NCBI GenBank assembly: GCA_023255965.1
Contig: JAGDWE010000002.1
Location: 1-17,203, forward strand
From: Desulfurococcales archaeon
Lineage (GTDB): Archaea > Thermoproteota > Thermoprotei_A > Sulfolobales > NBVN01
DNA length: 17,203 nt
Reading direction: 5' to 3'
Below are positions 12,235 through 17,203 of this stretch, piece by piece; positions within the stretch are counted from its first letter, which is position 1, and each line of letters begins with the position of its first letter. The translations under genes and the position numbers were made by a program. The notes under the pieces are model-generated. The model was not told where the DNA came from and made no database searches. It was given only the letters and a program-made list of their open reading frames with translations.

Positions 12235-14172
12235 CTATATAATTAAAGATATTGAGTCCAGTACCCTCGGGGTGTATACCTCGATATCATCTGGTAATTC
12301 CCTCTTCAGCTTCAGCTTATTTACTTCAGCCGCTAATCTCCTTATGTTTTCTGGTTCACCGTGATTTAATATCAACCTCTTAGGCTTAAGTCCAGCCGAT
12401 ATTAAGTTCTTCAGGTACTTAAGTAACTGCTTGTTGTCTGAATGCCCTGAGAATCCATCTATCGAGTATACCTCCATATTTATCTTAACCACCTCAATCC
12501 TATCTTCAACAACCATGTGAACCTCCCTAGCGCCGTTCTTAACCTTCCTACCTAAGGTTCCCTCGACCTGATAGTTAACGAATACCAGCGAGTTCTTAGG
12601 GTCCGGGGCCATAAGCCTGAAGTACTCGACGGCAGGCCCTCCGGTCAGCATACCTGATGTAGCCATAATTATCGAAGGCTCTTTAGACTCAACTATTTCA
12701 TGTACAGCGCTCCTACCTTGCAGTATCTTAAAGGCCTCGTACATGAATGGATTAATTCCAGCGTATATCTTCTCCCTTAACTCCTTAGACAGCAATTCAG
12801 GGTAGGCAGTATGTATAGCTGTTACCTCATTAATCATTCCCTCAATATACACCGGGACCTTTGGTAGACGGCCTGACTCCATGGCGTCGGCGATGATTAC
12901 CATTACCTCCTGCGCCCTACCTACGGATAAGGTAGGTATTAATACCTTACCGCCCCTCTCAACAGTCCTCTTAATTATCTCGATGAACTTGGCTTCAGCT
13001 TCTTCCCTAGACGGCTGATCTACGCCGCCGTAGGTGCTCTCCATAATTAATGCATCAACTCTTGGAAAGACATCATTAGCTTTATTAAGAAGCCTTGTCT
13101 TACCATACTTAAAGTCGCTTGTGTAGATTATGTTGTAAAGCCCATTACCTATATGTAGATGAGCTATCGCTGATCCAAGAATGTGTCCAGCATCGTATAG
13201 CGTTAGCCTGATGTCGGGGGCTATGTCGGTCACCTCATTATACTTAAGCGGTATCGTATGTAGCAGTGCCCTATGTACGTGCTTCAGGTCAAATAGTAGG
13301 GGCTCCCCCTCACGTCTAGAGATATCAAGTAAGTCGAGCTGTAGTAATACCATTAAATCCCTCGTGGCTTCAGTAGCATAGACAGGCCCCTCATAACCAT
13401 ACTTAAATAGGAATGGCACTAAACCACAATGATCTAAATGAGCGTGAGTTACTACAATAGCATCTATCTCCTCAGGCTTAATGCCTAGGGCATCTAGCCT
13501 AGGTATCGCTGAGGTAGGATTAGGTGCGTTCGGATTAAAGCCTAGGTCGAGGAGCACCTTACTCTCACTAGTTTCAACAAGTATTGCTGACCTACCGACC
13601 TCCATGAACCCCCCTAACGCAGTCACCCTTACATATTGATCCTTAAACAGCGTATCCCTATGTATCCTCTCCCCTACAGACCTCAGCATCTTAAGCCTCT
13701 CATCACTTTCATTGATTAAGTACCTCAATGCAGCGTCTAATATCCTAGACTTAAGCGGGGATTTCCGAACGATTTTAGGCCTCCACCCAGTCTCGATGAA
13801 TATCTTTTTATAGAGAGCCCTATTATTCTGGTAGAAATACTTAGGTTCTGATGCAGATATGACTACTTCGCCTAAGACCCTATCAAACTCTATATCATCA
13901 TCAGATATCTTAAGCTCGGGTGGAACGGCACTTAATATATATTTAATGGCATCCTTCTCAGGCTTTCTACTGTCCTCATCAACCCTGATGACTATCCTCT
14001 TCCTTATAGTCTTGGCTATGTTCTTTACTATGTCCTCCCTCTCAACTATGAAGTTAACGTTTCTAACGTAAACGGCTATCTCAGGGCCTTCGAACTCTAT
14101 CTTAGTTACCTGCGCCTCCTTAGGCATCTGATTTAAAATCTCTGAGACAATCAACTGCCTAGTGCCTGCCAT
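12235..14172 (-). CDS. fttA: Archaeal transcription termination factor FttA (aCPSF1), KH-beta-CASP nuclease
   Basis: FttA/aCPSF1 is the near-universal archaeal ribonuclease that cleaves nascent RNA at U-rich sites and terminates transcription. The 645-residue protein has two N-terminal KH-like domains (about 1-140), a metallo-beta-lactamase domain with THAHLDH (His 243, His 245, Asp 247, His 248), DAGHILGSA (His 330), IYTSDFKYG (Asp 353), a beta-CASP insert with MESTYGG and MATSGMLTGGPAVEY, and C-terminal motifs SIDGFSGHSD (His 577) and LILNHGEPENI (His 604). All metal ligands are present and length is standard, so it should be active. The ATG at 14172 has AGGTGATT 8 nt upstream, overlapping the psmB stop, so it is translated from the psmB transcript. 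Convergent with the TusA-like gene (8-nt gap). Confidence 0.97.
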   Translation of the reverse strand: MAGTRQLIVSEILNQMPKEAQVTKIEFEGPEIAVYVRNVNFIVEREDIVKNIAKTIRKRIVIRVDEDSRKPEKDAIKYILSAVPPELKISDDDIEFDRVLGEVVISASEPKYFYQNNRALYKKIFIETGWRPKIVRKSPLKSRILDAALRYLINESDERLKMLRSVGERIHRDTLFKDQYVRVTALGGFMEVGRSAILVETSESKVLLDLGFNPNAPNPTSAIPRLDALGIKPEEIDAIVVTHAHLDHCGLVPFLFKYGYEGPVYATEATRDLMVLLQLDLLDISRREGEPLLFDLKHVHRALLHTIPLKYNEVTDIAPDIRLTLYDAGHILGSAIAHLHIGNGLYNIIYTSDFKYGKTRLLNKANDVFPRVDALIMESTYGGVDQPSREEAEAKFIEIIKRTVERGGKVLIPTLSVGRAQEVMVIIADAMESGRLPKVPVYIEGMINEVTAIHTAYPELLSKELREKIYAGINPFMYEAFKILQGRSAVHEIVESKEPSIIMATSGMLTGGPAVEYFRLMAPDPKNSLVFVNYQVEGTLGRKVKNGAREVHMVVEDRIEVVKINMEVYSIDGFSGHSDNKQLLKYLKNLISAGLKPKRLILNHGEPENIRRLAAEVNKLKLKRELPDDIEVYTPRVLDSISLII

Positions 14173-14182
14173 CTAGGGCGAA

Positions 14183-14776
14183 TCACCTTAACTTAAAACT
14201 ATATTCCTTATAGTCCTTCTCAGTAATAACTACGGCGTCTATCGCCTCACCAGTGAACACGTCCCTCATTATCGAAGCTGACACCGCCTTAACGGCTAAG
14301 TTCAGCGCCTCATCAATCGACATATCACGCCTGTGGTTACTCTCTATTATACCTATAGCTACTGGGGATCCTGAACCAGTTGCCGCGTACTCCTCCTCAA
14401 CTACGTCCCCGAATAATTCAATAGCATATAATCTAGGCCTGTCGTCATAACCGCCTAACAGCAGTTGAACTATATATGGGAAGTACTTAGACGAATTAAG
14501 CACTAGCGAAATCAATGACGCCAGAGATTTAAGGGTAGGTGGGTACCCAGTAGATACCCTATGGCTTAATACCTCCAGCCTTAGGTAATTAGCAAGCATT
14601 TGAGCATCTGCTACTAAACCAGCAATGGTCAACGCGGCTCTATCATCGATTCTAACTATCTTCTTGACCACCTTATGTGCGACGTAGGTACCGCTACTCG
14701 CCCTCTTATCCGCAGCTAGCACTACTCCTTCATTCACCACTATACCTACGGTTGTTGTTCCATGAAAACTACGCAT
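14183..14776 (-). CDS. psmB: Proteasome subunit beta (catalytic)
   Basis: The beta subunit forms the inner, proteolytic rings of the archaeal 20S proteasome. A very short propeptide MRSFHG precedes the mature N-terminal TTTVGIV, whose Thr 1 is the nucleophile after cleavage at Gly-Thr. Mature numbering gives Asp 17 in ADKRAS and Lys 33 in KVVKK, both catalytic, and a TGSGSPVA loop with Ser 129-type residues, so the subunit should be active, unlike one of the two beta subunits many crenarchaea carry. Start: an open frame reaches a GTG at 14788, but AGGTGAT overlaps that codon and sits 7 nt before the ATG at 14776, which is chosen. Operon order is psmB-fttA. A TATA box at 14820-14827 drives it. 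Confidence 0.97.
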   Translation of the reverse strand: MRSFHGTTTVGIVVNEGVVLAADKRASSGTYVAHKVVKKIVRIDDRAALTIAGLVADAQMLANYLRLEVLSHRVSTGYPPTLKSLASLISLVLNSSKYFPYIVQLLLGGYDDRPRLYAIELFGDVVEEEYAATGSGSPVAIGIIESNHRRDMSIDEALNLAVKAVSASIMRDVFTGEAIDAVVITEKDYKEYSFKLR

Positions 14777-14819
14777 CAACCCCATCACCTAGAACTCACT
14801 GGTATTTCACGTATTAGGG

Positions 14820-14827
14820 TTTATAAA
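14820..14827 (-). promoter_or_regulatory. TATA box of the psmB-fttA operon
   Basis: TTTATAAA on the minus strand; the predicted transcript start near 14797 leaves about 20 nt of leader containing the AGGTGAT ribosome site before the ATG at 14776. Confidence 0.65.
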
Positions 14828-14857
14828 TGTTTTGAGCCAATTTTACGGAGATTTAAC

Positions 14858-15289
14858 TTATGGTTCAACTATCCTTACTAATACATTACTTAGCTCTAAG
14901 TTCTTAGGGCATGTTACGTTACCTAGGACTTTGACTATCTTAACCTTCAAGGGCTTAATCACTAAGTTGGAGGAGCAGCGGCTGTGGTTAGGGCACTTTA
15001 CATTATCGCAGGACATCTTACTATAGTTTACAATAGCCCCCTCAATAACTGTCCTACGACTCATAGCTACCTCTATCTCAGCCTCCTTAACATCTACCGT
15101 CACTACGTACTCGTTTATAGGGCATTTATTTAGGATGCCGTACACCTTAGTGACCTCATATATCTGCCCTACCTTAAGCTTATCTACACATACGCGTCTA
15201 AACCTACATCCTAGACATTCCTTAGACGGCCCTGTAAATACGAATCTAAAGCCCTCCCTAGCTGTTATATAGCTAATCAGCGTTATCAT
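14858..15289 (-). CDS. UPF0179 family cysteine-rich protein
   Basis: The 143-residue protein matches the archaeal UPF0179 (COG1860) family of unknown function: FTGPSKECLGCRFRRVC (Cys 25, 28, 34), then KLKVGQIYEVTKVYGILNKCP, VDVKEAEIEVAMSRRTVIEGAIVNY, and a second cysteine group SCDNVKCPNHSRCSS ahead of LKVKIVKVLGNVTCP. The paired cysteine clusters suggest a zinc or iron-sulfur site; biochemical role unknown. The frame reaches a GTG at 15313 inside the end of egsA, but the ATG at 15289 has AGGT 10 nt before it and gives the family's start (MITLISYITAREG). It begins 10 nt after the egsA stop, so the two are cotranscribed. Confidence 0.9.
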   Translation of the reverse strand: MITLISYITAREGFRFVFTGPSKECLGCRFRRVCVDKLKVGQIYEVTKVYGILNKCPINEYVVTVDVKEAEIEVAMSRRTVIEGAIVNYSKMSCDNVKCPNHSRCSSNLVIKPLKVKIVKVLGNVTCPKNLELSNVLVRIVEP

Positions 15290-15299
15290 AAATCCGTAC

Positions 15300-16367
15300 C
15301 TAGCTAATAACACCTGTAATCATCGCCAGCCTTTCTGCAGCCTCCCAAGTAAGACCGCTCTCACCGAGTATTGTATACCTTTCTGGCCTTATCTTATGGG
15401 CTACCGTTAATGCTTCAATAACCTTAACGTCTGGGATCCCTAATTCCTTAGCAGTTGTTGGGAGGCCTAACTTTCTAATAATCCTCCTCAACCTCCTCCA
15501 ATTAATACCATGCAGGTAGCCCATCATCACGGTTCCCAGCGCTACTTGCTCCCCGTGTAGCGCCGGGTAATTAGCAACCGCATCTAATGCATGACTAAAT
15601 AAGTGCTCAGAACCGCTAGCAGGTCTCGTACTCCCGGCTATGCACATAGCCACCGAACTACTTATCAACCCCTCAACAACTATCCTTACACCCTCCAATG
15701 ATGCCTTAGAAATTAATTCACTAAAATTAATTACGTGCTTAGCTGAAAGCAGGGCTAGCGATGCCGCATAATCGCCGTAGTACTCGTTCTTAAGCCTCGA
15801 AGCCAACCTCCAGTCGAGTACCGCAGTAAACTTACCTATCAGATCGCCTGAGCCGGCCGTCAATAACCTCCTAGGCGCCCTACTTATTACATCTATATCG
15901 GCTATTATAGCTATAGGTGTTTGGGCCTTAACCGATACCACGCTCCCTAGCCCTCTAATGGATGAGAAAGGCGATGCTATGCCATCATGTGAGGCCGCCG
16001 TGGGCACGCTTATGAATGGGATCCTCAGGAGGTATGACACGTATTTAGCGACGTCGATCGCCTTGCCACCTCCAACGCCGATGACGAAGTTCACGTCCTT
16101 GCCGTTCACTAAATTCATTGCCTCGTTTACCGCTTCTAGATTAGATGAGTTGACGGCGGCCTCAAATACATTAAATCCATTATTGATCAGTAAGTTTATT
16201 AGATCCTCGCAAACGGCCTTCCTCACATTGGGGCCTGTAATTATTAATGATCTCCTGCCAAGTCTTAATTCATCGATTACCGATGGTAGCTCCCTAATAA
16301 CACCTCTACCAACTATTATCTTCTTAGGCAACGTAATTACATGCGTATTGCTAAGCATTAACTGCAC
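15300..16367 (-). CDS. egsA: sn-glycerol-1-phosphate dehydrogenase
   Basis: EgsA reduces dihydroxyacetone phosphate with NAD(P)H to sn-glycerol-1-phosphate, the step that sets the archaeal stereochemistry of membrane ether lipids. The 355-residue protein shows the family's N-terminal IIVGRGVIRELP, the nucleotide loop VIGVGGGKAIDVAKYVS (about 95-111), VPTAASHDGIASPFSS, and metal ligands Asp 175 (GSGDLIGK), His 255/259 (GSEHLFSHALD) and His 271 (LHGEQVALG). Length is normal. Start: GTG at 16367, about 3 nt from the predicted transcript start given the TATA box at 16393-16400; ATG at 16358 is a reasonable alternative. There is no clear ribosome site, consistent with leaderless expression. UPF0179 follows in the same operon. 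Confidence 0.96.
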   Translation of the reverse strand: MQLMLSNTHVITLPKKIIVGRGVIRELPSVIDELRLGRRSLIITGPNVRKAVCEDLINLLINNGFNVFEAAVNSSNLEAVNEAMNLVNGKDVNFVIGVGGGKAIDVAKYVSYLLRIPFISVPTAASHDGIASPFSSIRGLGSVVSVKAQTPIAIIADIDVISRAPRRLLTAGSGDLIGKFTAVLDWRLASRLKNEYYGDYAASLALLSAKHVINFSELISKASLEGVRIVVEGLISSSVAMCIAGSTRPASGSEHLFSHALDAVANYPALHGEQVALGTVMMGYLHGINWRRLRRIIRKLGLPTTAKELGIPDVKVIEALTVAHKIRPERYTILGESGLTWEAAERLAMITGVIS

Positions 16368-16392
16368 TCTAGTTTCATAGTGGGTGAGCAGT

Positions 16393-16400
16393 ATTTATAA
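16393..16400 (-). promoter_or_regulatory. TATA box of the egsA operon
   Basis: TTATAAAT on the minus strand; a transcript start near 16370 makes the egsA message leaderless or nearly so. Confidence 0.65.
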
Positions 16401-16451
16401 CTTAAGCTATATTAGGTCTTAATTCCCTTAAATCGATGGCCGATCTATGGG

Positions 16452-17117
16452 TCAAGCAACCTTAATTGGGGGGCTGACTAACGCGGTGTTTATCTGCACT
16501 AACTCCTCGCTAATGGTATTACCCCTAACTATCTTCCTCCTCCTTTCCCCGTCCTCGGTTGGATGGAATCCGGGAGGGGATGAAAGTAGCACCACCTTCT
16601 TGCCAGGACCAGGTATTGTTGGGATCATGGGGAAGCCTGAGTTATCACTACCGCCTGTTATCTTAAGTAACTTGCCGGGTATTCCAATTATTGAGGCATC
16701 TACGGTGTCCCCTATCTTTAGCCCAACGAGCCTCCTAGCTCTATCCCCATCAACAACTACCTGAAACGCCTTAGCCCTAAATAACTCACCGTAAACCCTA
16801 TTAACGCCTAACTTCTCGGCTAGTAAGTCCCTAGGTACGTAGACCTCATTACCTGATGCGTTGGGATCGACCTTAACTCTAAATGTGAATTTAACCTTCT
16901 CGTTCTTACTCCTATCCTTCCATACCCTTAAAGTAACTATGCCGTAGGGTGCTTGAAGTTTATCGAAAACCGACTTACTTACCACAATTAATGGAAAGAC
17001 CTTACCACTCTTCTCCTCAGTCCCGTACTTTAAGTCACTAGAGCCTACGGCGATGACTGGTACTACCCTAGCCTTACCTGCATCGGGGTCTGAAACCACC
17101 ACCTTAAACTCTACCAC
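16452..17117 (-). CDS. rps6e: Small-subunit ribosomal protein S6e
   Basis: S6e belongs to the archaeal/eukaryotic 30S subunit. The 221-residue protein begins FKVVVSDPDAGKARVV and ends with the unmistakable S6e core: LVGLKIGDTVDASIIGIPGKL, KITGGSDNSGFPMIPTIPG, GPGKKVVLLSSPPGFHPTEDGERRRKIVRGNT and ISEELVQINTA. Between them (about residues 18-112) lies an insertion not found in the about 125-residue euryarchaeal S6e. From memory Sulfolobus S6e carries a comparable insertion, so this is a crenarchaeal trait. The start is GTG at 17117, with GGTG 5 nt before it and a TATA-like TTATAGATA near 17136-17144, implying little or no leader. Monocistronic as far as visible. Confidence 0.97.
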   Translation of the reverse strand: MVEFKVVVSDPDAGKARVVPVIAVGSSDLKYGTEEKSGKVFPLIVVSKSVFDKLQAPYGIVTLRVWKDRSKNEKVKFTFRVKVDPNASGNEVYVPRDLLAEKLGVNRVYGELFRAKAFQVVVDGDRARRLVGLKIGDTVDASIIGIPGKLLKITGGSDNSGFPMIPTIPGPGKKVVLLSSPPGFHPTEDGERRRKIVRGNTISEELVQINTALVSPPIKVA

Positions 17118-17203
17118 CTTACCACCCCATCCTAATATCTATAACCCCTTACATTCACTAGATTTTAAATCTTAACATGCTGTAGCACGTTAAATCACAT
17201 AAG

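Noticed and set aside
16452..17117. S6e insertion as a novel fusion
   Set aside because: From memory Sulfolobus S6e carries a comparable insertion, so it is a crenarchaeal family trait and not an oddity of this genome.
1..17203. CRISPR array, prophage or integrative element
   Set aside because: No regularly spaced repeats, no Cas, integrase, capsid or replication genes, and no duplicated tRNA end that would mark an attachment site.

Overview
The window looks like a hyperthermophilic crenarchaeon (Thermoproteota), most likely of the Thermoproteales and similar to Caldivirga or Vulcanisaeta. This rests on an Alba chromatin protein, an Rpb8-type RNA polymerase subunit (Rpo8), the archaeal lipid enzyme glycerol-1-phosphate dehydrogenase, an archaeal proteasome beta subunit, the termination nuclease FttA (aCPSF1), an S6e protein with the long crenarchaeal insertion, a tRNA-Cys with a short intron, frequent GTG/TTG starts, GGTGAT-type ribosome binding sites and TATA boxes about 25 nt before predicted transcript starts. 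The genus is inference; no rRNA is present.

Layout. 1-144: probable tail of a plus-strand gene and a T-rich stop signal. 145-441 (-): Alba. 843-1232 (+): Rpo8. 1298-2020 (-): TrmI tRNA m1A methyltransferase. 2471-3040 (-): a small nucleotidyltransferase-fold protein. 3041-4065: gene-poor, holding an intron-containing tRNA-Cys and what looks like decayed IS200/IS605 (TnpB) material. 4066-5761 (-): a two-gene unit, COG1665-like nucleotidyltransferase and COG1099-like TIM-barrel hydrolase. 5793-6446 (+): a membrane M48-like metalloprotease. 6447-6984: another gene-poor stretch with relics. 6985-8397 (+): PAC2-family protein plus HAD phosphatase. 8407-9405 (-): M23/LytM-like protein. 9493-10236 (+): calcineurin-like phosphoesterase. 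10305-12226 (+): HTH regulator, SufS cysteine desulfurase and a TusA-like protein. 12235-14776 (-): proteasome beta subunit followed by FttA. 14858-16367 (-): glycerol-1-phosphate dehydrogenase followed by a UPF0179 protein. 16452-17117 (-): ribosomal protein S6e.

How they fit together. Most genes are information-processing or housekeeping: chromatin, transcription (Rpo8, FttA), translation (S6e, TrmI, tRNA-Cys), protein turnover (PsmB, PAC2) and membrane lipid synthesis (EgsA). The most suggestive accessory unit is HTH-SufS-TusA, which looks like a sulfur-mobilisation module; its promoter holds a palindrome around the TATA box, and the tRNA-Cys promoter holds a similar palindrome sharing a 14-nt word. 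The long intergenic gaps (481-842, 2021-2470, 3041-4065, 6447-6984) share short hairpin/GGGGAGGAGGTCAG-like sequences and a 42-nt dispersed repeat, best read as a graveyard of TnpB-element ends. No CRISPR array, intact transposase or prophage is visible.
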